From: Rhizobium sp. L43
GTDB lineage: Bacteria > Pseudomonadota > Alphaproteobacteria > Rhizobiales > Rhizobiaceae
Direction: 5' to 3'
Assembly (NCBI RefSeq): GCF_002531725.1
Contig: NZ_NWSQ01000002.1
Span: forward strand, 248,001-312,000
Length of the DNA stretch: 64,000 nt
The stretch's first letter is position 1, and each line of letters begins with the position of its first letter. The notes beneath the pieces were generated by a model. The model was not told where the DNA came from, did not search any database, and saw only the letters and a program-made list of their open reading frames with translations. This document shows, piece by piece, positions 41,292 to 50,706 of the stretch. The position numbers and the translations under genes are program-made.

Positions 41292-41910
41292 GGCCCGAAA
41301 GAATAAGACGCAGGCCAAGGCCGCCCATGACGGCACCGGCGGCCCGGTCTATCCAGCTCTTCGCTGCGAGATAGAGCCGCCGCGGGTGGCGGGCCGAAAA
41401 GGCGAACGCCACGATCGAATACCACCCGGCTTCCACCGCAAAGACGCCGAGCGGCAGCGCAATCATCAGATCAAGCGGTACCGTCCTTGGCAGAAGCGCG
41501 GCAAAGAGGCTGGCATAGACGATGATCGTCTTCGGGTTGCTGAGCTGGGTCAGCAGCGCGGTCGTGAAGCTGCGCATCGGCGCGCGGTGACTATGGACGG
41601 CGTCGGAAACCTCGAGCGGCTGCGCGGCACCTCTCCAGATGTTGACGGCGATGTAGATGAGATAGGCACCGCCTGCGACCTTCAGCAAGATATAGAGCCA
41701 TTCGAACTGTGACAGCAGTGCCGTCAGACCGGCGAGCGCCAGCACGGCAAAAACCACACCGCCGGCGCCCATGCCGAGTGCGGCCGCAAGCCCGTCCAGC
41801 CGTGACCGCGAAATGGCAATTCTGGAGACGACGACGAAGCTCGGGCCGGGGCTCATGGCACCGACCGCCAGGGCTGCCATGATGCTGATGAAAACGCCTG
41901 CAGAAGACAT
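41278..41910 (-). CDS. LysE/RhtB family exporter
   Basis: A 210-residue inner-membrane exporter with six membrane segments. The family motif GAMSPGPSFVVVSRIA lies near residues 17-32, the GLAAALGMGAGG loop follows, and TQLSNPKTIIVYASLFAALL marks the fourth segment. Members export amino acids or related small compounds; the substrate is unknown. It lies between tadD and tadC on the tadC strand but is separated from tadC by 74 bases including a repeat, so it is probably unrelated to pilus assembly. Confidence 0.92.
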   Translation of the reverse strand: MSSAGVFISIMAALAVGAMSPGPSFVVVSRIAISRSRLDGLAAALGMGAGGVVFAVLALAGLTALLSQFEWLYILLKVAGGAYLIYIAVNIWRGAAQPLEVSDAVHSHRAPMRSFTTALLTQLSNPKTIIVYASLFAALLPRTVPLDLMIALPLGVFAVEAGWYSIVAFAFSARHPRRLYLAAKSWIDRAAGAVMGGLGLRLILSGLSAR

Positions 41911-41940
41911 TGAGGAACCCTCGTTTACGATCGAAGGCTA

Positions 41941-41972
41941 CTGCATAATTGCTTAAATCGGAATCGATTTAA
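41941..41972. repeat. Palindromic repeat, partial copy
   Basis: It starts CTGCATAATT like the full copy at 37388, then GCTTAAATCGGAATCGATTT, after which the right arm is lost. It lies between tadC (ends 41985) and lysE (starts 41910) on the minus strand and may act as a terminator for the pilus operon. Confidence 0.7.
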
Positions 41973-41984
41973 CGACGGCAAGCC

Positions 41985-42971
41985 TCAGAACTTGTCGGCC
42001 ACCTGGATGCCGGCCGGACCGAGAATGACGGCGATCAGCACCGGCAGGAAGAACAGGATCATCGGCACCGTCAGTTTCGGCGGCAGGGCGGCTGCCTTCT
42101 TTTCCGCTTCGTTCATGCGCTCGTCACGCCCTTCCTGAGCGAGAACGCGCAGCGCCTGGGCGACCGGCGTGCCGTAACGATCGGCCTGGATCAGCGCCTG
42201 GGTCACCGAGCGCACCAGCTCGATCTGGGTGCGGGTGGCAAGATTTTCGAGCGCGACGCGGCGGTCCGGCAGGAAGGAGAGCTCGGCCGTGGTCAGCACC
42301 ATTTCTTCGGCCAGCGCCGGCGACTGCTCGCCGAGTTCTTCCGACACGCGACGCATCGCGGCCTCGATCGAGATGCCGGATTCGACGCAGATCAGCATCA
42401 GATCCAGCGCATCCGGCCAGGTGCGCTTGATCGAGTGTTGACGCTTGCCCATGCGGTTCGAGATATAGATGTTCGGCGCGTAAAAGCCGAGATAACCGAT
42501 GCCGATGACGGCAAAGAGGCGGATGGGCGTGCCCCTTTCGGCGAGATTGCCGAGGCCGAAGACCCAGAAACCGGCGAGCGCCAGGAAGAGAAAAGGCAGC
42601 AGGAAACGCGCGACAAGGAAGGTATTCAGCGCATTCTCCGAGCGGAAACCGGCGGCACGCAGCTTGTTGACGGTATTCTCGTCGACGAGCGCCTTGCGCA
42701 GGTTGAAGCGCTCGACGATCTGGCGGACCGAGCGGTTGTTCTGGCTCCTGAGCGAGGCCTTGCCGCTGCCGGGTTCGGTGTTCATGCGGGCGCGTTCGCG
42801 AGCGCGGATCTGCTCGCGCTCGGTCGAAACGGCCTTCATACGCTTGTTGAGATCGCCACGCTCGAAGAAGGGAATGGCGATCGTGTAAAACGTGGCGAAG
42901 ACGGCGATCGCGACGAAGAGGGCGATCAGCGTGCTCGGATTGGTCAGGGTTGCGGCAAGATCCTGCGACAT
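41985..42971 (-). CDS. tadC: Tad pilus inner-membrane protein TadC
   Basis: A 328-residue member of the GspF/TadC family, part of the inner-membrane platform for Flp pilus assembly. There are membrane segments near residues 15-35, about 115-165, and a pair at the C-terminus (MILFFLPVLIAVILG). The T2SSF domain contains WPDALDLMLICVESGISIEA, the standard signature. It lies 15 bases downstream of tadB and is the last pilus gene of this operon. Confidence 0.95.
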   Translation of the reverse strand: MSQDLAATLTNPSTLIALFVAIAVFATFYTIAIPFFERGDLNKRMKAVSTEREQIRARERARMNTEPGSGKASLRSQNNRSVRQIVERFNLRKALVDENTVNKLRAAGFRSENALNTFLVARFLLPFLFLALAGFWVFGLGNLAERGTPIRLFAVIGIGYLGFYAPNIYISNRMGKRQHSIKRTWPDALDLMLICVESGISIEAAMRRVSEELGEQSPALAEEMVLTTAELSFLPDRRVALENLATRTQIELVRSVTQALIQADRYGTPVAQALRVLAQEGRDERMNEAEKKAAALPPKLTVPMILFFLPVLIAVILGPAGIQVADKF

Positions 42972-42986
42972 GGTGCTTCCTTCCCG

Positions 42987-43994
42987 CTAGATGTCAAAAT
43001 TGACCATGTTGCGCATGACGAAGATGCCGATCGACATCCAGATCGCCGAGACGCCCATGATGAAATGGCCGCGCGGATCGGTGAAAAGGATCATCATGTA
43101 GTTCGGTGAGGTGAGATAGACGAGGGTCGCGACGATGAAGGGCAGGGCGCCGATGATGACGGCCGACGCCTTGGCTTCCATCGAAAGCGCCGAAACCTTC
43201 GCTTTCATCTTCCTGCGCTCGCGCAGCACCTTGGAGAGGTTGCCGATCGCTTCCGACAAATTGCCGCCGGCCTGCGACTGGATGGCGATGACGATAGCGA
43301 AGAAATTGACTTCCTGAAGCGGCATATGGAGCGTCATTCGGGCGCAGGCGTCGGGAATGCTGAGCCCCACCTGCTGCGCCTCGATCACGCGCCGGAACTC
43401 GCTTTTGACAGGCTCGGTGCCTTCGGTTGCGATCAGACGGATCGCATCGTTGAGCGGCAGACCCGATTTGATCGAGCGGGTGATGACGTCGAGCGCATTG
43501 GGGAGCTCGTTGAGGAACTTGTTCTGGCGGCGCTTGATCAGGAAGCCGACGACCCAGCGCGGCAGGCCGAGACCGGCGACGACGGCGACACCGATCATCA
43601 CCATCAGAGATGCACCGACGACGAAGGCCATGAGCAGCACGACGCAGGCGAAAACGGCGCTGAAGAGATAGAATTTCCCCACCGTGATCGTCAGGCCGGC
43701 CTGCACCAGCCGGGATTTCAGCGACAGGGTCTTCTTGGTCTTTTCGTGCTGGCGCTTTTCCAGGTCCTTCAGATTGTCCTGCACCGATTTGCGGCGCTTC
43801 GACAGTTCCTGCACCCGGTCGCGCGCAACCTTGACTTTGACCCGGTCGCTTTCGGCCGATTTGACGCGGTTGATGCGGCTTGCCGATTTCTTGTCGGCCT
43901 CGATCCGTGAAAACATCAAGGCATAGGCAACCGCCGCCGCGGAGATGGCGGCGAGGACGACGATTGCCAGCACTATCGGATCGAACCCGAACAT
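42987..43994 (-). CDS. tadB: Tad pilus inner-membrane protein TadB
   Basis: A 335-residue T2SSF-domain protein, partner of TadC. There is an N-terminal membrane segment, a basic coiled region (residues 30-90), two central segments around 100-145, and the signature LPNALDVITRSIKSGLPLND. The C-terminus has two more segments. It lies five bases downstream of cpaF, whose ATPase drives the platform. Confidence 0.95.
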   Translation of the reverse strand: MFGFDPIVLAIVVLAAISAAAVAYALMFSRIEADKKSASRINRVKSAESDRVKVKVARDRVQELSKRRKSVQDNLKDLEKRQHEKTKKTLSLKSRLVQAGLTITVGKFYLFSAVFACVVLLMAFVVGASLMVMIGVAVVAGLGLPRWVVGFLIKRRQNKFLNELPNALDVITRSIKSGLPLNDAIRLIATEGTEPVKSEFRRVIEAQQVGLSIPDACARMTLHMPLQEVNFFAIVIAIQSQAGGNLSEAIGNLSKVLRERRKMKAKVSALSMEAKASAVIIGALPFIVATLVYLTSPNYMMILFTDPRGHFIMGVSAIWMSIGIFVMRNMVNFDI

Positions 43995-43999
43995 CTCGC

Positions 44000-45475
44000 C
44001 TATTCCTTCGTTTTCGCTTCCATCGCGTCGAGGGCAGCGGCAAGACGTTTTTCCTCGTTGAAGTAACGGGCGCGATCCCAGAAATGCGGCTTGCCGACGC
44101 CGGTCGACATGTGCCGGCCGATCAGGCGACCGCCCGCATCCTCGCCTTCGATCTCGTAACGCATCAGGTCCTGGGTGATGATGACGTCGCCTTCCATCCC
44201 GATCACCTCGGTGATCTGGGTGATGCGGCGCGAACCGTCGCGAAGACGCGCCGCCTGGATGATCACGTCCACCGAGCTGGAGATGATCTCACGCACCGTC
44301 TTTGCCGGCAGGGTGAAACCGCCCATGGCGATCATCGATTCGATACGGCTCAGGCATTCACGCGGCGTATTGGCGTGGATTGTGCCCATCGAGCCGTCGT
44401 GACCGGTGTTCATCGCCTGCAGCAGGTCGAAAACCTCCGGTCCGCGCACTTCGCCGACGATGATGCGCTCGGGACGCATACGCAGGCAGTTCTTGACGAG
44501 ATCGCGCATGGTGATCTCGCCCTCGCCTTCGATATTCGGCGGGCGTGTTTCCAAACGCACGACATGCGGCTGCTGCAGCTGCAGTTCGGCCGTATCCTCA
44601 CAGGTGATGACGCGTTCATCCCTGTCGATATAGTTGGTGAGGCAGTTCAGCAGCGTCGTCTTGCCCGAGCCGGTGCCGCCCGAGATGACGACGTTGCAGC
44701 GCACGCGCCCGATGACCTGCAGCACGGTCGCGCCTTCCGGGGTGATCGCGCCGAAACGGACGAGCTGATCGAGCGTCAGCTTGTCCTTCTTGAATTTGCG
44801 GATGGTGAGTGCCGGCCCATCGATCGACAGCGGCGGCGCGATGACGTTGACGCGCGAACCGTCCGGCAGGCGGGCGTCGCAGATCGGGCTCGATTCGTCG
44901 ACACGGCGGCCGACCTGGCTGACGATGCGCTGGCAGATCGACAGAAGCTGCGCATTGTCGCGGAAGCGAATCTCGGATTCGATCGTCTTGCCGCCGACTT
45001 CGATGAAAGTCTGGCCGGCGCCGTTGACCATGATGTCGGCGATATCGTCGCGCGCCAGCAACGGCTCCAGCGGACCGTAGCCGAGAACGTCGTTGCAGAT
45101 ATCCTCGAGCAGCTCTTCCTGCTCGGAGATCGACATCGCAAAGTTCTTGATGGTGATGATGTCGTTGACGATATCGCGGATTTCCTCGCGGGCGCTTTCG
45201 CCGTCGAGCTTGGAAAGCTGCGAGAGATCGATCGTATCGATCAGCGCGGAAAAGACCTGCGCCTTGGTGTCGTAATATTCATCGGTGCGAACAGGGCGCT
45301 TGCGCTGCGGCGTCTGCATCGGCGGCGGCGTCACCTGCTGGCGTTCGGAGTCGCGCGAAGGTTCGACCAGAATGGAGGGTGGCGAGGCCGCAGGGGCAGC
45401 GGCCGGAGCCGGCGGCGGGGGAGCAATCGCCCCTCCGGCCTTTCCGGAACCTTCATTTCCGCGTTTTCCAAACAT
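44000..45475 (-). CDS. cpaF: Pilus assembly ATPase CpaF/TadA
   Basis: A 491-residue secretion ATPase of the VirB11/GspE superfamily. After a proline/alanine-rich leader it has the N-terminal two-helix domain, then Walker [15 protein letters not shown], an Asp box around [11 protein letters not shown], and Walker B with [14 protein letters not shown]. The start ATG 45475 (FGKRGNEG) is preferred to one 20 codons upstream, which would read into repeat-like DNA. The 109-base gap to cpaE contains a repeat. Confidence 0.96.
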   Translation of the reverse strand: MFGKRGNEGSGKAGGAIAPPPPAPAAAPAASPPSILVEPSRDSERQQVTPPPMQTPQRKRPVRTDEYYDTKAQVFSALIDTIDLSQLSKLDGESAREEIRDIVNDIITIKNFAMSISEQEELLEDICNDVLGYGPLEPLLARDDIADIMVNGAGQTFIEVGGKTIESEIRFRDNAQLLSICQRIVSQVGRRVDESSPICDARLPDGSRVNVIAPPLSIDGPALTIRKFKKDKLTLDQLVRFGAITPEGATVLQVIGRVRCNVVISGGTGSGKTTLLNCLTNYIDRDERVITCEDTAELQLQQPHVVRLETRPPNIEGEGEITMRDLVKNCLRMRPERIIVGEVRGPEVFDLLQAMNTGHDGSMGTIHANTPRECLSRIESMIAMGGFTLPAKTVREIISSSVDVIIQAARLRDGSRRITQITEVIGMEGDVIITQDLMRYEIEGEDAGGRLIGRHMSTGVGKPHFWDRARYFNEEKRLAAALDAMEAKTKE

Positions 45476-45509
45476 GCCGCTTAATCCAATCTGCTCTATC
45501 TTTTTGTTT

Positions 45510-45580
45510 TCACGCTTCCGGCAAAAGCGTTTCACGCTTTGCCTGGCAAAACCGCTGCACAGTTTTGCTGGAATTGCTCA
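45510..45580. repeat. Rhizobial-type hairpin repeat between cpaE and cpaF
   Basis: The stretch contains TTCCGGCAAAAGCG, then a hairpin region, and GGCAAAACCGCTGCACAGTT followed by TTGCTGGAATTGCTC; the GGCAAAA-TTTTGC pairing gives stem-loops. The phrase AAACCGCTGCACA...TTTTGCTGGAATTGCTC matches, from memory, a family of short repeats frequent in Rhizobium genomes. It sits between cpaE and cpaF. Confidence 0.6.
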
Positions 45581-45584
45581 TCGT

Positions 45585-46862
45585 CTACTTACGCTTCAGG
45601 AGGCCCAGCAGGCCGCCCTTCTTCGCCTTCTTGATCGCGACACGGCCGGTAACGATGTGCGATATCTGCGAAAAGGTTTCCGCCGTCGGCGACTTCGGGT
45701 CGACTTCCGAGATCATCCGGCCGCTATTGGCGGCGTTGCCGAAAAGATTGATGTCGAAGGGAATGATCGCGATCGGATCGATCTCCAGCGGCTCGCAGAA
45801 ATCCGACGGTGAAATCTCCGGGCGTTTCGGCATGCCGACCTGATTGAGGATGAGATGCGGCGGCCTGTCGTTCGGCCGCATCTTGCGCAGCGCATCCAGC
45901 ATGTTCTTGGCATTGCGCAGGTTGGCGAGGTCGGGAACCGCCGTGATGACCACTTCGTCGACGCTCGACAGCACCGAGCGCGTCCATTCGGACCATGCGT
46001 GCGGAACATCGAGCACGGTAACGGGCGCACTGCGCTGCAGGACATCGAGCACCGGCTGGAAAGCCTGGCCGTCGAAATCATAGGCGCGGTCGAGCAGCGA
46101 GGGGGCCGCAAGCAGGGAAAGATGCTCGGAGCATTTCGTCAGCAGGCGGTCGAGGAAGACCTCGTCGAGACGATCGGGCGCGAAGACCGCCTCGGCGATG
46201 CCCATGGCCGGATCCTGGTCGAAGTCGATATTCGCCGTGCCATAGGGCAGGTCGAGATCGGCCAGGATCGTCTCGGTGGAGAAGAGATTGGAAATACCGA
46301 AGGCGCAATTGTGCGCGATGGTCGAAGCGCCGGTGCCGCCCTTCGAGCCGATGAAGGCGATGCTGCGGCCGAGCGGCTCGGCTTCCGGATCGACGAAGAT
46401 CGATGCCATCGACGCCAGGATATCGGGCATGGCGACGGGCTGGACCATATATTCGGAAATGCCGTTGCGGATGAGCTCGCGATACAGCCCGATATCGTTG
46501 TAGTAACCGATAATGACGACCTTGGTCGTCGGATCGCAGACCGCGGCGAGCGGCGCGAGTTCGCCGAGGAGGTTTGCGGCATTCGCCTTGGTCTCAAGGA
46601 TGATGAGGTTCGGCGTCGGGGCGCCGGAAAACATATTGGCGGCAGCGGCGATGCCGCCGCTGGTGATGCGCATGCTGACCTTCGCCACGCGCCGATCGTT
46701 GGCGCAGCGTTCCATCACCTGCTGCAGGGTCTCGCTCTCGCAGAAGGCGTGGACGGAGATCCGCGGCAGCGGCCGCATGTTTTCCAGATCCGCCATGCGC
46801 ACCGCCTCTTCGGCGTGGCGAAGCTCGCTGGGATTCTTGATTTCGTATTCGATCGCGCTCAT
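45585..46862 (-). CDS. cpaE: Pilus assembly protein CpaE/TadZ
   Basis: A 425-residue protein with an N-terminal receiver-like domain (residues about 30-145) and a C-terminal MinD/ParA-type ATPase. The deviant Walker A is FIGSKGGTGASTIAHN near residue 170. It is thought to place the Tad machine at the cell pole. The receiver domain lacks a usual phosphoacceptor pattern, as in other CpaE proteins. It lies 14 bases after cpaD. Confidence 0.95.
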   Translation of the reverse strand: MSAIEYEIKNPSELRHAEEAVRMADLENMRPLPRISVHAFCESETLQQVMERCANDRRVAKVSMRITSGGIAAAANMFSGAPTPNLIILETKANAANLLGELAPLAAVCDPTTKVVIIGYYNDIGLYRELIRNGISEYMVQPVAMPDILASMASIFVDPEAEPLGRSIAFIGSKGGTGASTIAHNCAFGISNLFSTETILADLDLPYGTANIDFDQDPAMGIAEAVFAPDRLDEVFLDRLLTKCSEHLSLLAAPSLLDRAYDFDGQAFQPVLDVLQRSAPVTVLDVPHAWSEWTRSVLSSVDEVVITAVPDLANLRNAKNMLDALRKMRPNDRPPHLILNQVGMPKRPEISPSDFCEPLEIDPIAIIPFDINLFGNAANSGRMISEVDPKSPTAETFSQISHIVTGRVAIKKAKKGGLLGLLKRK

Positions 46863-46876
46863 CGTCCCGTTCCGCC

Positions 46877-47635
46877 TCAGAAGCTGCTGTCGCTGCCGGC
46901 GACGTCTTCGATCGTCGACGTCGTCGTCCGGTATTCCTGGATCGCATTGTTGCGCCGCTGCGCGTCGATCGGGGTCATGCCGCGGGGCGCCACCAGATCC
47001 TCCGGATTGGCGATCTGGGCGGCAAGGTTGTTCTGCGAGGCGCAGCCGAAATTATAGTAGTTCTGATTGGTGAAGTCGTTCGAGATGTCTTTCGGCCACT
47101 GACCGCATTGCGTCGTGATCGCGGTGGTGCCGGTAAAGCTCAACCGGATCGGCGCCGCATCGCCGGGGCCGATCGCGGCATAGGACGTGTTGACGATTTT
47201 CGAGCTTGCGATCCCTCTCGACGCCAGCTCGGCACGGACCTGATTGCGCAGCTGGTAGGCTGCCGCCGAATTGGGCGAACCTTGCGGCGACAGCACGTAT
47301 ACAGGACCCGAGGCGCGCGCGATGTAATTTGCGGCAAAACCGCGGATGAGGTCGCGCTGAGCGATGGTCAGGCGGCGATCGGTGGAGGCGACGGGTATAT
47401 CCACCGTCTGCTCCGCTTCGGTCACGATGATCGGGTGGCGGGCGCGGTAGTCATCCGGAATACCGCCTGTCGTCAGCTGGTCGTGCGGGCCGGCGCATCC
47501 GGAAAGGAGCACCACCGAAACGCCGGCTGCGGCCATGAGCGCCTTCGAGATTCGGAGGCGGGGTGTCGTCGATTTCATATGGGCCATCGCCTGATCTCTG
47601 TTCTCGTCCATTGCTGCCGATCCTGCCCCGCTCAT
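46877..47635 (-). CDS. cpaD: Pilus assembly lipoprotein CpaD
   Basis: A 252-residue CpaD-family protein. A signal region (KALMAAAGVSVVLLSGCAG) ends with a lipobox cysteine. The mature domain has the tandem beta-alpha region and CGQWPKDISNDFTNQNYYNF followed by GCASQNNLAAQIANPEDLVA, the CpaD signature. The ATG at 47635 overlaps the cpaC stop (ATGA), which favours this start by translational coupling; internal ATGs 8 to 19 codons later would also retain the lipobox. Confidence 0.94.
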   Translation of the reverse strand: MSGAGSAAMDENRDQAMAHMKSTTPRLRISKALMAAAGVSVVLLSGCAGPHDQLTTGGIPDDYRARHPIIVTEAEQTVDIPVASTDRRLTIAQRDLIRGFAANYIARASGPVYVLSPQGSPNSAAAYQLRNQVRAELASRGIASSKIVNTSYAAIGPGDAAPIRLSFTGTTAITTQCGQWPKDISNDFTNQNYYNFGCASQNNLAAQIANPEDLVAPRGMTPIDAQRRNNAIQEYRTTTSTIEDVAGSDSSF

Positions 47636-49131
47636 TTGTAGATGAACCCGATCGAGCCGTGGAACTGCGCATCGGCGACGGGCGCCTCGCGGCGGCCATA
47701 GACCTTGTTGACACGGTTGAGGAAGAAGGTTGCGCCGTCATTCTCGGGGCTGAAATTATCGTCCGGCCGGTTGAGCTGATTGCGTGCCACCGGACGCACC
47801 AGATAGGGGGTCGCGATGATGACGAGTTCAGTTTCCTGGCGCTCGAACCCCTTCTGGCGGAAGAGGGTGCCGAGCAGCGGGATCTTCGAAACGCCGGGTG
47901 TGCCTCCCATCGTCTGGGAAACGGTGTCGCGGATCAGGCCGGCCAGTGCGATCGAGCCACCCGAGGGCAGTTCTACCGAGGTCTCCGCCGAACGGCGCTG
48001 AAAAGTGGCGCCGTTGCTGCCGGCCACCGGTTCGGAGACATTGGTCTTGATCTCCAGGCTGATGCGTCCCGATGACAGCACCACCGGCTTGAAGGCGAGA
48101 TTGATACCGAAGTTGAAAGGCACGACGGTGACGTTGCCGTTGCTGTCGGTCGTCGAAAAAAGCTGCTGACCGCCGGAATTGAAGGTCGCGGCCTGGCCCG
48201 ATATCGCCGTCAACGTCGGCTCGGCGAGCGTCTTGACGACCTTGGCCTGTTCCAGCGCGTTGAGGTAGGTCGAAATGTCGTATTTGCCGATCGAGCTCTT
48301 GAAGAGCGCCGCCAGGCCGCCGCCGACCGTGGATGTGGCGCTGTCAGCACTGGGGCTGCCGAGTTGGGCGACCGTCATGCCGGAAGAATTGGAAACCAGA
48401 TTGTCGAAGCCGAGCTGCTTTAACACCTCGCGGCGGACCTCAGCGATCGTCACCTTCAGGGTGACCTGGTCCTCACCCTCGATCTGCAGGAGGTTGACGA
48501 CCTGCGAGGACTGGCGGCCTTCGGCAAAGAGCGCCACCGAGCTGTCGCCGCCGGTGCCGGACGCGGTCTCGGTTCTGGTCGTCGCCTCGCCGCCCTTCAG
48601 GAAGACCTGCGCCAGATCGGCGGCCTGTGTGGCATCCTGCGGGGTGCGCACGGTGCCGGTCAGCACGATGTTGTCGGAGACGATTTCGACGTTGATGCTG
48701 GAGTCGGGAATGAAGCGGCGGAGATTGACTTCGAGTCCGGAAACGTCGCGCTCGATTTCGATGTCGAGATTGACGATCTCCTGCCCGCCGGCACCGAAGA
48801 CGAAGATGTTCGTCTGCCCCACCTTCTTGCCGAACAGGTAGATGCGCCGCGAGGTGCGGGTCACGGCATCGGCCATGGTCGGATCGGAGACGAGGATATC
48901 ATGCGCATCCTCCGGCAGATCGACGACGACCGCCTTGTTCAGCCCGAGCTTCAGCCGGCGGTGGGCATCACGGCCGGTCTGTGAGATGCGGATTAGATTG
49001 TCGGAATCGGCGCGCGCCTCGCTTGACCCTAGAAGCGGTGCGAAAGAGGCCGGCACCATACCGGACACGCCGACTGCCAGCGAGAGGCAAGCTGTCAGGA
49101 GAAGCCCGGCGCGCCGCTTTGAATTGCCCAT
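47632..49131 (-). CDS. cpaC: Outer-membrane secretin CpaC/RcpA
   Basis: A 499-residue secretin forming the outer-membrane channel for the Flp pilus. A signal peptide covers residues 1-42. The N-terminal pilus-assembly domain (NKAVVVDLPEDAHDILVSDP) and a BON-like domain precede the secretin core, which contains the conserved IEGEDQVTLKVTIAEVRREV and the late SVELPSGGSIALAGLIRD. ATG 49131 is preferred, with AGAGGA seven bases upstream; GTG 49137 lies too close to that site. Confidence 0.95.
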   Translation of the reverse strand: MGNSKRRAGLLLTACLSLAVGVSGMVPASFAPLLGSSEARADSDNLIRISQTGRDAHRRLKLGLNKAVVVDLPEDAHDILVSDPTMADAVTRTSRRIYLFGKKVGQTNIFVFGAGGQEIVNLDIEIERDVSGLEVNLRRFIPDSSINVEIVSDNIVLTGTVRTPQDATQAADLAQVFLKGGEATTRTETASGTGGDSSVALFAEGRQSSQVVNLLQIEGEDQVTLKVTIAEVRREVLKQLGFDNLVSNSSGMTVAQLGSPSADSATSTVGGGLAALFKSSIGKYDISTYLNALEQAKVVKTLAEPTLTAISGQAATFNSGGQQLFSTTDSNGNVTVVPFNFGINLAFKPVVLSSGRISLEIKTNVSEPVAGSNGATFQRRSAETSVELPSGGSIALAGLIRDTVSQTMGGTPGVSKIPLLGTLFRQKGFERQETELVIIATPYLVRPVARNQLNRPDDNFSPENDGATFFLNRVNKVYGRREAPVADAQFHGSIGFIYK

Positions 49132-49143
49132 TTGCACGTCCTC

Positions 49144-49959
49144 TTACTCCGCCTTCGGCGCTGCGCCGGCATCCGTAACGATGGCGCCCGATTTGATGAC
49201 CTGGATGATCGCACTGCCGTTATCGCCGCTCAGCAGATAGTCGGCGGCACTGGTATCCTGCTCCTGCGCATCGGCAACCGAGCGCAGCGCCAGGGACAGC
49301 CGGTCCGCCATCTGCTGGGCGACAGCGAGAACCTTCGTTTGATCGGGCGTGAGCTCGAGCGTCGCGGTCGTGCCGACCACCGACTTCGAGCCGTCGTCCT
49401 TTTCCTGGATCTGCTGGTCGATGGCGAGGACACGGACATTGCTCAGCACGGTTTCGGTGATGAGCTTATTGGCCTCGGTGCCCTTGCGGACCATGATGAC
49501 GTCGACGCGGTCGTTTGGCAGGATGAAACCGCCGGCACCTGTCGCCACCGATATCTCGGTCGCGACGGCGCGCTTGCCGGCCGGCAAGAGCGAGGAAAGG
49601 ATGCGGCTGTTGGAATCGGCGATCTTTTCCGGCCGGATCGGTTCGCCTTCGAAGATCGGCAGACGCACCACGGCGCCCTGCAGATCCTTGATCGCATCCG
49701 GCTTGTCGGTTTCGGTGATGAGGCCCGGGACGACGCCGCCCTGCGGCCAGGCCATCCAATGCACCGTCTTTTCGTCCAGTCTTTCGCCGACCGCCAGATT
49801 GCCGGCGGAGACGAGGACGTTGACGGTCGGCTCCTTCTCGATCACCGACTGAACCTGGGTGACGACACCGCCACTGCCTGCCATTTGCATCGCCAGCAGG
49901 CCGGCGAGGCCGGCTGCCGTCACGGCGACAGCTAGGATTATAAGGCGGGCCGGTTTCAT
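49144..49959 (-). CDS. cpaB: Pilus assembly protein CpaB/RcpC
   Basis: A 271-residue periplasmic protein with an N-terminal membrane anchor (LIILAVAVTAAGLAGLLAMQ) and an SAF/RcpC domain (VNVLVSAGNLAVGERLDEKT, residues about 48-67). The later region FILPNDRVDVIMVRK is the CpaB core. It supports the secretin in the Tad machine. It lies 12 bases before cpaC. A CtrA-type site is found about 90 bases upstream of its start. Confidence 0.95.
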   Translation of the reverse strand: MKPARLIILAVAVTAAGLAGLLAMQMAGSGGVVTQVQSVIEKEPTVNVLVSAGNLAVGERLDEKTVHWMAWPQGGVVPGLITETDKPDAIKDLQGAVVRLPIFEGEPIRPEKIADSNSRILSSLLPAGKRAVATEISVATGAGGFILPNDRVDVIMVRKGTEANKLITETVLSNVRVLAIDQQIQEKDDGSKSVVGTTATLELTPDQTKVLAVAQQMADRLSLALRSVADAQEQDTSAADYLLSGDNGSAIIQVIKSGAIVTDAGAAPKAE

Positions 49960-50046
49960 CGATCATTCCTCAGGGCACGATATGTTCGCCCCGCAGAATG
50001 CTCAGCAATTGGTATAATTATGGTTAATGGAACGCTTAGATTTTAA

Positions 50047-50062
50047 GTTAACGGGCATTTAA
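50047..50062 (-). promoter_or_regulatory. Predicted CtrA binding site (TTAA-N7-TTAAC)
   Basis: On the minus strand the sequence reads TTAAATGCCCGTTAAC, an exact fit to the full CtrA consensus TTAA-N7-TTAAC. It lies 88 bases upstream of the cpaB start, after the cpaA stop. CtrA controls pilus genes in Caulobacter. The same bases form a small hairpin with the flanking AACGG/CCGTT. Confidence 0.62.
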
Positions 50063-50069
50063 AATGCCG

Positions 50070-50582
50070 TTATTTCAGGCTTTCCAGCGCGGCGAGGAAC
50101 AGCGGCGAGGAAGGGAAGGCCATGAAGCCGCCGATGGCGATGGCGATACCGTAGGGGATTTTCTTGGCCAGCAGGACCGAGTTCGGCACCGGCAGACCGA
50201 TGGCGAGGATGGTGTTCGATTGCGCTCTGACCAGCAGGATCAGCAAGGTGATCAGGCCGCCGATCATAGCAACGTCGGTCATCAGGAAAACAAGGGATTC
50301 GTTCAGGCCGAACCAGAGCGCGGTGGCACTCAACAGCTTGGCATCACCGCCGCCCATCACATTGAATGCAAAGAGAGCAAAGCAGGTGCTGAAGACGATG
50401 GCGGCGCCGGCAAGATGCATGCCGATCATTTCCAGTCCCAAGCCAGAGAACGGGGCGAGGACGAGGAAAGACGCGATCAGGATCACGGAAATGCGGTTCG
50501 GGATCGTCATGGTAAACAGATCCGAGAACGCCGCCATGGCGAGGCAGAGTGGCAGTATCAGGAAAACTGCAGCTGCGATCAT
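50070..50582 (-). CDS. cpaA: Prepilin peptidase CpaA
   Basis: A 170-residue type IV prepilin peptidase of the A24A family, short form without the methylase domain. The two catalytic aspartates are in FSDLFTMTIPNR (near residue 20) and the GGGD of NVMGGGDAKLL (near residue 77). Six membrane segments cover the chain. It should cleave the leader of the Flp pilin encoded just upstream and of the TadE-type proteins. Confidence 0.95.
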   Translation of the reverse strand: MIAAAVFLILPLCLAMAAFSDLFTMTIPNRISVILIASFLVLAPFSGLGLEMIGMHLAGAAIVFSTCFALFAFNVMGGGDAKLLSATALWFGLNESLVFLMTDVAMIGGLITLLILLVRAQSNTILAIGLPVPNSVLLAKKIPYGIAIAIGGFMAFPSSPLFLAALESLK

Positions 50583-50706
50583 GCGTATATCCGATCAAGA
50601 CATGATGCGAAAAGGCTCACGGCTGTTCAGCCTGTGAGCCCGCTCGGATAGTTCGGCCGGAGAAAATCCGGCCGGCATATGCGAATGCCGTCAGGCAGCA
50701 GCGATC

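Noticed and set aside
43880..45484. Plus-strand open frame of 534 codons opposite cpaF
   Set aside because: cpaF is unambiguous on the minus strand; the antisense translation has no domain.
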